From Fluviicola sp. (GTDB lineage: Bacteria; Bacteroidota; Bacteroidia; Flavobacteriales_D; Crocinitomicaceae): 64,000 nucleotides of DNA. Below the pieces are notes generated by a model, which was given only the letters and a program-made list of their open reading frames with translations, was not told where the DNA came from and searched no databases. The stretch lies in NCBI GenBank assembly GCA_002734085.1, contig NVXV01000002.1, positions 186,001 to 250,000 of the forward strand, in the 5' to 3' direction. A program made the position numbers and the translations under genes. This document shows positions 44,331 through 53,337 of the stretch, piece after piece; position 1 is the stretch's first letter; each line of letters begins with the position of its first letter.

Positions 44331-46160
44331 ATGAGTAAACCTACCGTATTATTTTTATTTCTTAACATTGCATTTTTCAATATTGCACAAACTAAACTAC
44401 CAACAATTACATTAGATACATCATTAGTTTCAAAAGACTTCGGGCCATTTGGAAATGTTTTTGATGATAAAAAGATGGTGTTTTTCGGCGAGAATCATAC
44501 CTATGAAAACTCCAACCAGCTTCTTAAACTCAAATCCATCCTTCACCTCCACAAAAAAGGCTTTAGATATTTAGCCATTGAATTAGGTGCGGGTGTTGCA
44601 TTTTTAGCAAACGAGTATATTAGAACAGGAAACAAAGAGGTTTTTGATTTGCTCAATGAAGGGTTTGAGAATGGTCAGAAAAATAAAATGTATTATTTGT
44701 TGTTGGCTCTTCGAAAGTTTAACGAGAATAAACCATTAAAAGATCAAATAAAAGTTATAGGTGTCGATTATACACGTTATCCTGTATACTCACTCAAGGC
44801 AATGCAAAAAATTATTGAAATGAAACAATGTCAAAACGATATGGATACGTTTTATGAAGACATTAAAACTGTAGGTACGATTGATTTAAGTGCAAGAGGT
44901 ATCGGTTTTGCTAACCTTAGAGAACCTACAACTGAAAACTTTGATATTAGATTTGGTTTTAAAAGCTATCAAAATAGATTGTTTGAGCTTTCTGTTAGAA
45001 ACATAGTTCAGGACTTTCATAATGACACAATCAAATACAAAGACGCCTTAGGGGAGTATTATGCGCCATTCAAGCATATAACAGATCAACTTGGAGCTAC
45101 GGCAAAATGGTATAAAGGAGAAGGTATAAACGTCCAGATGCATATCGAACGTGAACGGAATATGGTGAATAATATTAAAGCGGTTCTGAAAAAGGATAGT
45201 TTAGCAAAAATCACTGGGCAGTTTGGTAGATGCCATATTAGAACTGAAGAATACGATGATGATTGTTATAGTTTTAATTTGAATTCGATGGTGGAGCGAT
45301 TAGAAAAAGATACAACACTTAGAGATAAAATATTAACAGTCCCCATTTTTTATACTCAAACTGATAATATCGAAATTAACGAAAACAGTGATGTCAAATT
45401 GAGTGATTTAATTTTAAGAAATAATATTTGTATATACAATACAAGCGCGGATTTGCTTTCCATCAAAGGCATGAACTCAGATTCTAAATTTGTACTTATT
45501 AATTCGTATTGGGCATTCACATCTATGAAAGATATTCTTGAAAAAACAGAATTCCAAAAAAATGATCAAACTTCGAAAAGAAAGCAGTTTGGAAATGAAC
45601 TATTAAAATTTGAATCCCATTATTTTCAATATACAAACAATATCAATATAGATTTGGGTGCTGATTTACTCCCATTCCATTATTTATTCAACGGTGTGAG
45701 CTATCAAACCATAACTGAAGATGGAGAACAAAGTAGTTTCTCTTTTAATGCAATCAAACCTGTAAGTGTAGAAACAGACTCTGTTTCTTTTCGATATACG
45801 AATTGGTTTTTAAGAAGTGCTGTGGGATATAACCTTATTTACCGTCACCATTTTGATTTATTTGTAAATTATAATTTCACATACGGAATAGCAAAAGTAA
45901 GGGAAGATAGAGGGTTTGAGAATTCAGAATATACTTATGATTTCAAAGAAAGAGTATCTCAATATCGAAACCCTTATTTTAATATTGGGGCAGATTTAGG
46001 TATGAGACTTAAGTTTGGAGCTGTTGGCCTATTTGCCTTAGGCGGATACCAATTGGATATTACGAATCCAAAATGGAGATTGAAAGGCGTGATACCCCAT
46101 TCCAAAGGATTGCAATTTTCAACATGGTACGTGTCTGGAGGTGTAAGTATCCTTTTTTAA
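44331..46160 (+). CDS. EreA/ChaN-like hydrolase with C-terminal beta-barrel-like region
   Basis: 609 residues with a signal peptide (ends near FNIAQ). The N-terminal half (about 35-400) resembles erythromycin esterase and the ChaN/TIKI superfamily: FFGENHTYENSNQLLKLK with conserved Glu and His, GFRYLAIELGAG, and ANEYIRTGNKE, plus a later His in FGRCHIRTEE. The last 120 residues (RYTNWFLRSAVGYNLIYRHH, FNIGADLGMRLKFG, WYVSGGVSILF) alternate in barrel fashion and end in phenylalanine, like an outer-membrane barrel. I do not know this combination as a described family. It is probably not a macrolide esterase; substrate unknown. 4 bp after the AsmA-like gene. Confidence 0.72.
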   Translation: MSKPTVLFLFLNIAFFNIAQTKLPTITLDTSLVSKDFGPFGNVFDDKKMVFFGENHTYENSNQLLKLKSILHLHKKGFRYLAIELGAGVAFLANEYIRTGNKEVFDLLNEGFENGQKNKMYYLLLALRKFNENKPLKDQIKVIGVDYTRYPVYSLKAMQKIIEMKQCQNDMDTFYEDIKTVGTIDLSARGIGFANLREPTTENFDIRFGFKSYQNRLFELSVRNIVQDFHNDTIKYKDALGEYYAPFKHITDQLGATAKWYKGEGINVQMHIERERNMVNNIKAVLKKDSLAKITGQFGRCHIRTEEYDDDCYSFNLNSMVERLEKDTTLRDKILTVPIFYTQTDNIEINENSDVKLSDLILRNNICIYNTSADLLSIKGMNSDSKFVLINSYWAFTSMKDILEKTEFQKNDQTSKRKQFGNELLKFESHYFQYTNNINIDLGADLLPFHYLFNGVSYQTITEDGEQSSFSFNAIKPVSVETDSVSFRYTNWFLRSAVGYNLIYRHHFDLFVNYNFTYGIAKVREDRGFENSEYTYDFKERVSQYRNPYFNIGADLGMRLKFGAVGLFALGGYQLDITNPKWRLKGVIPHSKGLQFSTWYVSGGVSILF

Positions 46161-46183
46161 CGATCGCTAATCAGTTTATTGGA

Positions 46184-46795
46184 CTAATTTTCCTCTTTGC
46201 CCATTTCCGAAACATTTTTTGTGTTCAACTGAATTTCACCCTCAAATGGAACTAAATTTTCCTTAGTTACAACATCTTTAGGTTTACCACCTTTACCTTT
46301 AAAAGTAGCTTCAATTTGACCTTTAGAGAACTTAGATACATTCAAACTTCCTTCTACCATTGTGATACTGGACAAAGAGCCTTTGCCGTCGCCTGGTATA
46401 AACTGAACATTGGATTTTGTATCAGCACTAGAAAACATAAAGGTTTCTATAGTACCTGAAGGATCCAAAATAAAATCTTCATCACCATAAAACGTTAAAA
46501 GCAGAGCGTCATGAGTTTCTACGTCTCTGAATCTAATAGTGACAAAAGATTTTTCTTTTTTGTAAAGAAATGTCATGTCACAATAATTGTCTTGGAGTTG
46601 TGTGGATTTGTATGAAACTCCGTCGACTTGCAGATCAAAGAAGCCCGATACGCGACCATCACCTTTCATTTTGGTTTGAGATGATTTAGTTTGTTTCTGT
46701 TCCTGTTTCTGTTCTTTGGTGGTCTCGGACGATTGTGGACTTTCACAAGAAATGAAGAATGAAATTGCTAAAATTAGAATGATAATTGTTTTCAT
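46184..46795 (-). CDS. Lipoprotein, unknown
   Basis: 203 residues. Lipobox FFISC with the lipidated Cys at residue 17, then a Q/K/S-rich linker (KEQKQEQKQTKSSQ) and one globular part of beta character: VSGFFDLQVDGVSYKSTQLQ, FVTIRFRDVET, GSLSSITMVEGS, GQIEATFKGKG. This pattern suggests a single sandwich domain found in Bacteroidota lipoproteins, but I cannot name it. Converges with the EreA-like gene, with no clear terminator in the 23-bp spacer. Confidence 0.72.
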   Translation of the reverse strand: MKTIIILILAISFFISCESPQSSETTKEQKQEQKQTKSSQTKMKGDGRVSGFFDLQVDGVSYKSTQLQDNYCDMTFLYKKEKSFVTIRFRDVETHDALLLTFYGDEDFILDPSGTIETFMFSSADTKSNVQFIPGDGKGSLSSITMVEGSLNVSKFSKGQIEATFKGKGGKPKDVVTKENLVPFEGEIQLNTKNVSEMGKEEN

Positions 46796-47039
46796 ACAGC
46801 TTTAATTATTTTTGAAAAAAATACGAAAGTTTCATCTAATTGACAAATTTATTTGCAAACGAACCAAGCTGTTTTTTGGTTAGATGTTTTAACTGAAAAA
46901 CAAGTTAATCAGTACTTTATAACAAGTGATCCTATTATTTAATAATGCAACTTACTTTACAAAGTTCTAAAAGTTATTATTGAGCCTTCCGATTTTAAAA
47001 GCCTCCACAGGTAGTTTTATTTTACATTTTATTTTTACC

Positions 47040-47047
47040 TAACTTTG
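47040..47047 (+). promoter_or_regulatory. -7 box TAACTTTG directly before the tsaC-type gene
   Basis: Exact box with 4 nt (CCAA) to ATG 47052; candidate leaderless mRNA. No -33 TTG found at normal spacing. Confidence 0.5.
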
Positions 47048-47051
47048 CCAA

Positions 47052-47609
47052 ATGAATGTGGATATAATCAAAGCGGTTGAAGGTTTAAAAGAAGGAAAGT
47101 CTTTGCTCTATCCTACCGATACAATTTGGGGACTCGGATGTGATGCAACGAATGAGGAAGCAATTGATAAGGTTTATGAAATTAAAAGTCGCCCAAAAAA
47201 CAAGTCTTTTATTGTATTAGTGAATTCTGTAGCTATGCTTGAAAGATATGTTTCTGAATTTCCGGAAGTATGTTATGATTTGATTGATTTAGCTGAAAAG
47301 CCGCTCACAATTATTTATGATCGCCCAATTGGGCTTTCAAAATCTTTATTGGCTGAGGATGGGAGTATTGGAATTCGTGTGACGAAAGATCTTATCTGTA
47401 ATAGAATAATTCAGGGACTTAGAAAACCTATTGTTTCAACAAGCGCAAACATCTCAGGTGAACCAAATCCAAAATCATTTCACGATATTAACTCTAAATT
47501 AAAAGAGAGTGTGGATATGATTTTAGAAGAAAGATGGGGTGATAACATGAATCAGCCTTCATCAATAATTAAAATTGGAGCGGATCAATCTGTAAAAGTG
47601 ATTCGATAA
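47052..47609 (+). CDS. tsaC: L-threonylcarbamoyladenylate synthase (Sua5/YrdC type)
   Basis: 185 residues, a YrdC domain without the C-terminal Sua5 extension. Motifs: LLYPTDTIWGLGCDA near residue 20, KSRPKNKSFIVLV (the basic KR.R patch), and IVSTSANISGEPNP near residue 125. It makes threonylcarbamoyl-AMP for the universal t6A37 modification of ANN-decoding tRNAs, together with TsaD/B/E elsewhere. ATG 47052 has a -7 box 4 nt upstream. The helicase gene begins 3 bp after its stop. The length and active-site motifs point to TsaC rather than the YciO paralogue. Confidence 0.92.
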   Translation: MNVDIIKAVEGLKEGKSLLYPTDTIWGLGCDATNEEAIDKVYEIKSRPKNKSFIVLVNSVAMLERYVSEFPEVCYDLIDLAEKPLTIIYDRPIGLSKSLLAEDGSIGIRVTKDLICNRIIQGLRKPIVSTSANISGEPNPKSFHDINSKLKESVDMILEERWGDNMNQPSSIIKIGADQSVKVIR

Positions 47610-47612
47610 AGT

Positions 47613-48935
47613 ATGAATGATTTTGAAAACATAAAACTTTCTAAGCAGCTGAAAAGAGCTCTAGACGAACAAGGAATAGCTGAGCCAACTGTAATTCAAA
47701 GGAAATCAATCCCTTCGATGCTTGCGGGACACGATGTCGTGGGAATTGCTCAAACAGGGACGGGTAAAACGATCGCGTATCTTTTACCAATATTACGAGA
47801 CTTAAAATATTCTGATCAAAGACCACCTCGAATTTTAATTTTAGTTCCAACAAGGGAGTTGGTGGTTCAAGTTGCTTCAGAGATTGAAAAGCTGACTACT
47901 TATATGTCGGTTAGAACTTTAAGTATTTATGGTGGAACAAATATTAATACGCAAAAGAAAGCTGTTTACGAAGGTTGTGACATCGTTGTCGCGACACCTG
48001 GTAGGTTATATGACCTTGCAATGACAGGACTGCTTCGCTTGAAAGATATTCAAAAAATAGTAATTGATGAATGTGATGAGATGTTGAATTTGGGTTTTAG
48101 ACCTCAATTACAGCGAATTTTCGATTTACTGCCTACGAAACGTCAAAACTTGATGTTCTCAGCTACGATTACTCAAGATGTCGATGACCTGATTGCAACA
48201 TTTTTTAGAAAAACAGAAAAAATAATAGCTGCGCCTACGGGAACACCACTTTCTAGTATCACACAGTCAGCGTATCGAGCAGAAAACTTTAATACTAAAT
48301 TTAATTTATTGAAGTCCCTTCTTGAGAAGGATGAATCGATTGATAAAACATTCATATTTGTTAAATCAAAAGCTTTAGCTGATCGGCTACACGACTTGCT
48401 CGAAAATGATTTTCCAGAACAATTTGGAGTCATTCACAGTAACAAGTCACAGAATTTTAGGCTGAGAATGGTACGTGAATTTAAAGAGGGTAAATTAAGA
48501 GGCATAGTTGCGACAGATTTGGTATCTCGTGGTATCGATATAGAAAACGTATCACATGTCATTAATTTTGATATTCCAGACCAGTCTGAACAGTATATGC
48601 ATAGAATTGGAAGAACAGGTCGTGTGAACCAGCAGGGAATCGCGATGTCTTTTATTACAGAAAAAGAAGAAGCTGATTTCAATGCGATCGAAAATTATAT
48701 GAATCAAAAAGTCGATATCTTCGATTTACCTGAAGACGTTACCATCTCAAAAGAACTTATTCCTGAAGAAGAGGAAAGAGATATTCACGATGCACCTACA
48801 ATTTTAAAAGCTTCTCATTCTGTCGGAGATGGCCAAAAAGATACACCTTCTACTAAAGTAAAGAAGAAAGAGAATTATCGTCCTCGTGATAAATCCAATA
48901 AAAAGATACGCAAAAAGAGAAAACGACGGAAATAA
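47613..48935 (+). CDS. DEAD-box RNA helicase
   Basis: 440 residues. The motifs in order are Q-motif with VIQRKSIPSMLAG, motif I AQTGTGKT, PTRELVVQV, ATPGRL, motif II DECD (not DEAD), SAT, then the second RecA domain with FVKSKALADRL, ATDLVSRGID and HRIGRTGR. The DECD form is known in some DEAD-box proteins. The last 60 residues are basic (NKKIRKKRKRRK), probably for RNA binding. Likely acts in ribosome assembly, mRNA turnover or cold adaptation. It lies 3 bp after the tsaC-type gene, one operon. Confidence 0.95.
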   Translation: MNDFENIKLSKQLKRALDEQGIAEPTVIQRKSIPSMLAGHDVVGIAQTGTGKTIAYLLPILRDLKYSDQRPPRILILVPTRELVVQVASEIEKLTTYMSVRTLSIYGGTNINTQKKAVYEGCDIVVATPGRLYDLAMTGLLRLKDIQKIVIDECDEMLNLGFRPQLQRIFDLLPTKRQNLMFSATITQDVDDLIATFFRKTEKIIAAPTGTPLSSITQSAYRAENFNTKFNLLKSLLEKDESIDKTFIFVKSKALADRLHDLLENDFPEQFGVIHSNKSQNFRLRMVREFKEGKLRGIVATDLVSRGIDIENVSHVINFDIPDQSEQYMHRIGRTGRVNQQGIAMSFITEKEEADFNAIENYMNQKVDIFDLPEDVTISKELIPEEEERDIHDAPTILKASHSVGDGQKDTPSTKVKKKENYRPRDKSNKKIRKKRKRRK

Positions 48936-49100
48936 GTTTTGTTAGCTTCAATTTCGCCAACAATTGATTAAAATAAGTTAAATCTTCAAAAAAACTGATT
49001 GTTTGACATAATCAGTGAATTCTTTATTTGTATCTTGTAAGTGTATTAAAAGTGCGATTATCTTCGCAAAATAGTATTAATCAGTAAAAAAAATAATAAA

Positions 49101-49415
49101 ATGGAAATTCAATTTAACACAGATAAGAATATTGAAGGAAAAGAAAGACTAGAGGCGTATGTTAAAGAACTAGTTGGAGGCTCTTTAAAAAGGTTTGAAG
49201 ATAGAGTTACTAGATTAGAGGTCTACTTGTCTGATGAAAACTCTCATAAAGAAAGTCAGGATGATAAAAAATGTGTTCTAGAAGCTAGACCAAATGGAAT
49301 GAAACCAATCGCAGTTACTTGTCAGGAGGCTACAATTGAAAAGGCAATTAATGGAGCAATTGATAAAATGAAAGCTTCTCTCACAAAAGTAATTGGTCGA
49401 TTACAGAATCATTAA
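49101..49415 (+). CDS. hpf: Ribosome hibernation promoting factor (HPF/RaiA, short form)
   Basis: 104 residues, the short form with no dimerisation tail. The S30AE fold is visible as MEIQFNTDKNIEGKERLEAY, RVTRLEVYLSDENSH, and CVLEARPNGMKPIAV then a C-terminal helix (EKAINGAIDKMKASLTKVIGR). It binds at the ribosome A/P sites when growth stops. Preceded by a 165-bp spacer and followed by a terminator. The promoter may be TTG-21 nt-TATCTTCG near 49040, with one mismatch to the -7 consensus. Confidence 0.9.
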   Translation: MEIQFNTDKNIEGKERLEAYVKELVGGSLKRFEDRVTRLEVYLSDENSHKESQDDKKCVLEARPNGMKPIAVTCQEATIEKAINGAIDKMKASLTKVIGRLQNH

Positions 49416-49436
49416 TTAGAAGAAGAATATATTTTG

Positions 49437-49466
49437 AAGCACTACCCTGAGGTGGTGCTTTTTTTG
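49437..49466 (+). terminator. hpf terminator
   Basis: AAGCAC-TACC pairs with GGTGGTGCTT across a CTGA loop and is followed by seven T. Confidence 0.9.
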
Positions 49467-49493
49467 CTTTATAATCTAAAATTTAAGGTTATA

Positions 49494-49590
49494 AAAAAAC
49501 CTTCCGTCGCCGACAGAAGGTTTCTTTGTTGTTGTTTGAATTGGTCTATTGACCAGGAAGTGATAACCGATCATGCTCAATCGGTTATCA
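49494..49590. repeat. Three further hairpins after hpf
   Basis: Hairpin A: AAACCTTC...GAAGGTTT with GTCG/CGAC inner pairs (49497-49524). Hairpin B: TGGTC-tatt-GACCA (49542-49555). Hairpin C: perfect 11-bp inverted repeat TGATAACCGAT/ATCGGTTATCA with 8-nt loop (49561-49590). C has no T run, so it is not an ordinary terminator. Confidence 0.7.
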
Positions 49591-49594
49591 GTGT

Positions 49595-49768
49595 TTATAT
49601 TGTGCCGTTTTCAATATGATTTGTTTCTGGGGTTGCTTGCTTAATTTCTTTCGCTTCTTTTTTATATTCGTAATATGAATATGCGTCACATACTCCGTGT
49701 CCACCGCAACTTGCAAGTAGTATTGTAATTGAACTTATGGCGAATATTTTCTTTGATAATTTAATCAT
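49595..49768 (-). CDS. Small lipoprotein
   Basis: 57 residues from ATG 49768; the in-frame start at 49807 would add an unlikely polar leader. Lipobox LLASC gives a lipidated cysteine at residue 20, followed by GGHGVCDAYSYYEYKKEAK. The CGGHGVCDAY opening is one I have seen in other small flavobacterial lipoproteins; no role is known. It converges with hpf. Confidence 0.72.
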   Translation of the reverse strand: MIKLSKKIFAISSITILLASCGGHGVCDAYSYYEYKKEAKEIKQATPETNHIENGTI

Positions 49769-50007
49769 AGCTTTATAGTTTATTGTTGTTGTTACTTTAT
49801 AGGGCAATCACTTCATAATATTCCATAAAAAAAAGTAACAATTTTTGAAACTATTTTTTAAAACTTTGTAAATCAGTAATATATAATTAATATTTTTCTA
49901 TTTTGTGTTAGAGTATAAAGTTGAATCAATTCAGGGGATGTCGAAATATACAATTCTTGATAATCAATTTTTTTCGTAACTTTATTAGTTCAAATAAACG
50001 ACAAGCA

Positions 50008-52092
50008 ATGAGAAGAACTCTGTTTTTATTATTACTATCTCTCTTAAGTGTTAATGCAAATGCGCAAGATTTTAATAAATCAGCTTTCAATATTGAAAAG
50101 AAAAGGACGGTTAATCCAAGGGAAATAGAACCCGATTTCAATGCTACAATTACTCATTTAGAAGCCCCTAATCCTGATGGAAATTCATCAAAGGCATATC
50201 TATTGCAACAGAAAAGAGCATCTCGAGAATATTTTAAAAACTTTAAACCTCAAACGAGTCATGAGCGTCTAAAAACGAATGGACAAATAGAGATAGGCAC
50301 CACTTTTATTCCAACTCGTTGGACTCCGATAGGAACAAGTTTTCCTTTATATGGAGGGATTCCTAGTGATAACACTTTGGCTGTTTCAAATGATGATATT
50401 GTTATGGTTTCAATGAATTCACTTGTTTATGCACATGATTTAAAAGAAGATACAGCTGTTTTTGAAAATTATCAAATCAATTTGCGATCATTTGTTGGAG
50501 GGAGTATGAATAGTTTTTATTACGATCCAAAATTGATTTATGATCCAGTTGAAGATCGTTTTGTTTTGGTACTTCTTAAAGACAACACTCCTGCAAGTAG
50601 TGAGGTTATTGTGTGTTTCAGTACTACAAACGACCCGAGAGATCCATGGAACATTTATAGTTTACCAGGGAATCCTTTAAATAATAATAGATGGACAGAT
50701 TTTCCAGCGATTTCAATTACACAAGATAAGTTGTATTTTACCGGAAATTTAATTGTTCCTAATGAGCCATGGCAAACTGGATTTGATGGTTCTATAATTT
50801 GGGAAATGGATAAAATGGCTGGTTTTTCTGGAGAGTCATCAATAAATGCAACGCTGTATGATGATATTATGTATAATGATACTTTTATAAGGAACCTACA
50901 TACGGTTCAAGGAGGAGATGGTAACGCTAATACTTTATTTCTTCTTTCTAACCGCAATTTTGACATCCAGAATGACACGATATTCTTCCTGGAATTAACG
51001 GATGGAAACTTATATATTGAACCATTGATAACGGATGTACCTTATGGTGTTCCTCCCAATGCTCGTCAGGTTGATACGGATACTTCAGATGCAGACAATG
51101 GGCTTCAAACAAACGATGCAAGAGTGCTTGGTGCAGTTATTATCGATGATGAGATTCAATTCGTTGGTAATACGATCAATCCTCAAACTGGATTCTCCGC
51201 AATTTACCATGGGGTGGTGTCAAATATATATGATTCGGCCTCTGTTTCTGGAAACATTATAGGTGATTCTATTAAAGATTTTGGCTATCCTAATATTGCT
51301 TGGTCTGGAAATGAACCGTGCGACAGAGAAGTTATTATAGGGTTTAATCACACTTCATATACTGATTATCCTGGTGTTTCAGCAGTTTTTTGTAACAATG
51401 ATAGAGCTTATTCTGAAGTATTAGAAGTCCAGCAAGGTCAAAACTACGTTGATCGACTTCCGGGTGGTTATGAACGTTGGGGAGATTATTTTGGACTCCA
51501 AAGGAAATTTAATACAGAAAGCACTACTTACGCATTTGGATACCTAGCAATGGAAAATAAAAAGAATAGTGGTTTCTGTGCTGAGCTGTTTAGCCCTGAT
51601 TCGACCAAAATCTGGCTAAATTTCTCAGTTCAAGAACCTCAAAATTATTGTAATAATACTATAGAGGCAGAAGTTGTCTCAGGTCAAGCCCCATATACTT
51701 TTGTTTGGAATGAGGGTTCTGAAACAAGCGATAACACTTTTTCAGGAGTTTGTGCAAATGACACTATTACTTGCTCAGTAACAGATTCTAGAGGATGTAC
51801 AAGAACAACCAAATACGTGGTTCCAATTTCACCATTGGAAAATGGAAACATCTACCCAAACCCTACAGCTGATGAAGCAGCCGTCCAGTTTGAAGTTACA
51901 ACTGATACAAAAATAACTGCAACACTTTATGATGACAACGGAAGACTTGTCAAAGAGATTGCAACACTTCCCGTTAAAAAGGGGCTGAACGAGTTTAGCT
52001 TTTCATTACAACCATTATCTTCAGGAATATATAACCTAATATTAACAGAAGGAGATAACATTATTGAATCCCTAAAAGTTATTAAGAACTAG
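50008..52092 (+). CDS. T9SS-exported protein with SprB-like domain
   Basis: 694 residues from ATG 50008, which opens a good signal peptide (RRTLFLLLLSLLSVNANAQ); the earlier in-frame TTG at 49921 gives an atypical leader. The main part (about 80-520) is a beta-rich region of unknown family with motifs NRWTDFPAISIT, DPRDPWNIYSLPG and GYERWGDYFG, which may form a propeller. Then a SprB-repeat-like segment (APYTFVWNEGSE...CSVTDSRGCT) and a T9SS type A sorting domain (about 613-694, GNIYPNPTADEA ... IYNLILTEGD). Predicted surface-exposed or released protein. Its stop codon overlaps that of the convergent haem gene by four bases (CTAG). Confidence 0.88.
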   Translation: MRRTLFLLLLSLLSVNANAQDFNKSAFNIEKKRTVNPREIEPDFNATITHLEAPNPDGNSSKAYLLQQKRASREYFKNFKPQTSHERLKTNGQIEIGTTFIPTRWTPIGTSFPLYGGIPSDNTLAVSNDDIVMVSMNSLVYAHDLKEDTAVFENYQINLRSFVGGSMNSFYYDPKLIYDPVEDRFVLVLLKDNTPASSEVIVCFSTTNDPRDPWNIYSLPGNPLNNNRWTDFPAISITQDKLYFTGNLIVPNEPWQTGFDGSIIWEMDKMAGFSGESSINATLYDDIMYNDTFIRNLHTVQGGDGNANTLFLLSNRNFDIQNDTIFFLELTDGNLYIEPLITDVPYGVPPNARQVDTDTSDADNGLQTNDARVLGAVIIDDEIQFVGNTINPQTGFSAIYHGVVSNIYDSASVSGNIIGDSIKDFGYPNIAWSGNEPCDREVIIGFNHTSYTDYPGVSAVFCNNDRAYSEVLEVQQGQNYVDRLPGGYERWGDYFGLQRKFNTESTTYAFGYLAMENKKNSGFCAELFSPDSTKIWLNFSVQEPQNYCNNTIEAEVVSGQAPYTFVWNEGSETSDNTFSGVCANDTITCSVTDSRGCTRTTKYVVPISPLENGNIYPNPTADEAAVQFEVTTDTKITATLYDDNGRLVKEIATLPVKKGLNEFSFSLQPLSSGIYNLILTEGDNIIESLKVIKN

Positions 52093-52970
52093 TTTCTCGA
52101 AATAAATAATTTTTTCGAAAGTGGTTTGTTGTCAATAAATACCGTTGTGATATATATTCCATCCCTAATATCATTAGGTAGTCTAAGCATTTCTGAATAC
52201 ACTCCTGGGGCAAAATGATTTACATTTTTAAAGTAAACGGACTTCCCGTCTAAACTAACAACATTAAAAGAAATGTTTGAGGGACTACTTATTTCAAAAT
52301 CGGTGAGAATAGCATTCTTCTGCGCTGAATATAATACTTCAAGACTTTCACTTATACTTTCTTCATTTACACTTGAAACATCAGGTGCAGAGAAGGTGTG
52401 TTGAGAAAGATAAATAACATCACCTTGATTCGTAGCCGATGAGTTTGTTTTATTAGTAGCAACGTAAAATGTTACATCACCACCTTCTATTGGGGACTCC
52501 CAATCAAACGTCCATGTGTTTAAAGATGTTCCATTTGACGTGTGTGTAACATAATCTCGATTTAATAATCCACTTGCGACAAATTTAGTATTAGTATTAT
52601 CAGTAATAGTAAAAGTACCAGCCATCTCATTGTCACTATGCAAAGCCACTAATTGAAAACCATTTTTTGAGGCATCATCTGTTAGCGTTAATGTCATAGG
52701 AACTGTTTCTCCAGCGGTATAATCAGTTCCACCACCATTAAGAACAAGATCGTTAACTGGGTTGCCATCTTGTGTAGATCCAGAGTGACAAGCTGTACAA
52801 TTCGTTTCACCAGGAGCACCTGTTCGACCAGAAGGAGCACCACCTGTATTCAGTACAGATTGATCGTGATACTTTTTAATGTTTGTTTTTATGTCAGCAC
52901 TAATTAATATAAAGCACAGTATTGAAATTGAGACTACTCCAAAAGTAGTTGTGTATATTTTTTTTTTCAT
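52089..52970 (-). CDS. Exported choice-of-anchor V-type protein with CxxCH motif
   Basis: 293 residues with a signal/anchor helix (VVSISILCFILISADI). Then GAPSGRTGAPGETNCTACHSG, a motif I know from the 'choice-of-anchor V' class (shown here in pieces), whose CTACH is a c-type haem motif. A Reelin-like beta-sandwich follows (GGGTDYTAGETVPMTLTLTDD, GFQLVALHSDN). The C-terminal 80 residues (FEISSPSNISFNVVSLDGK, DGIYITTVFIDNK, LFISRN) look like a T9SS sorting domain of irregular type. Last gene of the cluster of haem-related genes, 10 bp after the next. Confidence 0.82.
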   Translation of the reverse strand: MKKKIYTTTFGVVSISILCFILISADIKTNIKKYHDQSVLNTGGAPSGRTGAPGETNCTACHSGSTQDGNPVNDLVLNGGGTDYTAGETVPMTLTLTDDASKNGFQLVALHSDNEMAGTFTITDNTNTKFVASGLLNRDYVTHTSNGTSLNTWTFDWESPIEGGDVTFYVATNKTNSSATNQGDVIYLSQHTFSAPDVSSVNEESISESLEVLYSAQKNAILTDFEISSPSNISFNVVSLDGKSVYFKNVNHFAPGVYSEMLRLPNDIRDGIYITTVFIDNKPLSKKLFISRN

Positions 52971-52980
52971 GTTTTTTAGT

Positions 52981-53334
52981 TTAATTATTTAATTTTCCTT
53001 GTTTTATCCAACAGTCAAAAGTTTGTATCAGTGAATCAGTAAGTTTTGGAGCTCCTTGTGGCATAGGAGAACTTGTCTCATGACGCATTGCAGCTAGCAT
53101 AATATCAGCATGCTGATCAACTTGTTGGTGTGTTTCAAAAACATATCCTCCAGATTGACTACCTGCATTGTGACAGCCAGATGTTGAACAGTTGGTAGAT
53201 AATATTGGAAGCACATCATCAGAAAAAGATCGCTCTTCTGGACATTCTTCTTCTACAGGTATAATTTCTTCCACCTTGTCTTTTCTGCAACTTAGAGTTA
53301 CAAAAAATAATATGGGTACAATAAGATATTTCAT
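52981..53334 (-). CDS. Lipoprotein with c-type haem motif CX4CH
   Basis: 117 residues. Lipobox VTLSC puts the lipidated cysteine at residue 16. The haem motif is NCSTSGCH, i.e. C-x4-C-H, which is longer than the common CxxCH but known in some Bacteroidota and Planctomycetes cytochromes. A later Met in SPMPQGAPKL could be the second axial ligand, and CWIKQG closes the usual cytochrome helix. A single-haem lipoprotein of the periplasm or outer membrane, likely carrying electrons between the cytochrome at 54210 and the exported proteins. Adjacent genes on both sides lie within 3-10 bp. Confidence 0.83.
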   Translation of the reverse strand: MKYLIVPILFFVTLSCRKDKVEEIIPVEEECPEERSFSDDVLPILSTNCSTSGCHNAGSQSGGYVFETHQQVDQHADIMLAAMRHETSSPMPQGAPKLTDSLIQTFDCWIKQGKLNN

Positions 53335-53337
53335 TTT

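Noticed and set aside
46796-47039. Possible gene in the 255-bp gap between lipoprotein and tsaC-type gene
   Set aside because: No open frame with good composition and no hairpin; only AT-rich sequence and the -7 box at its end.
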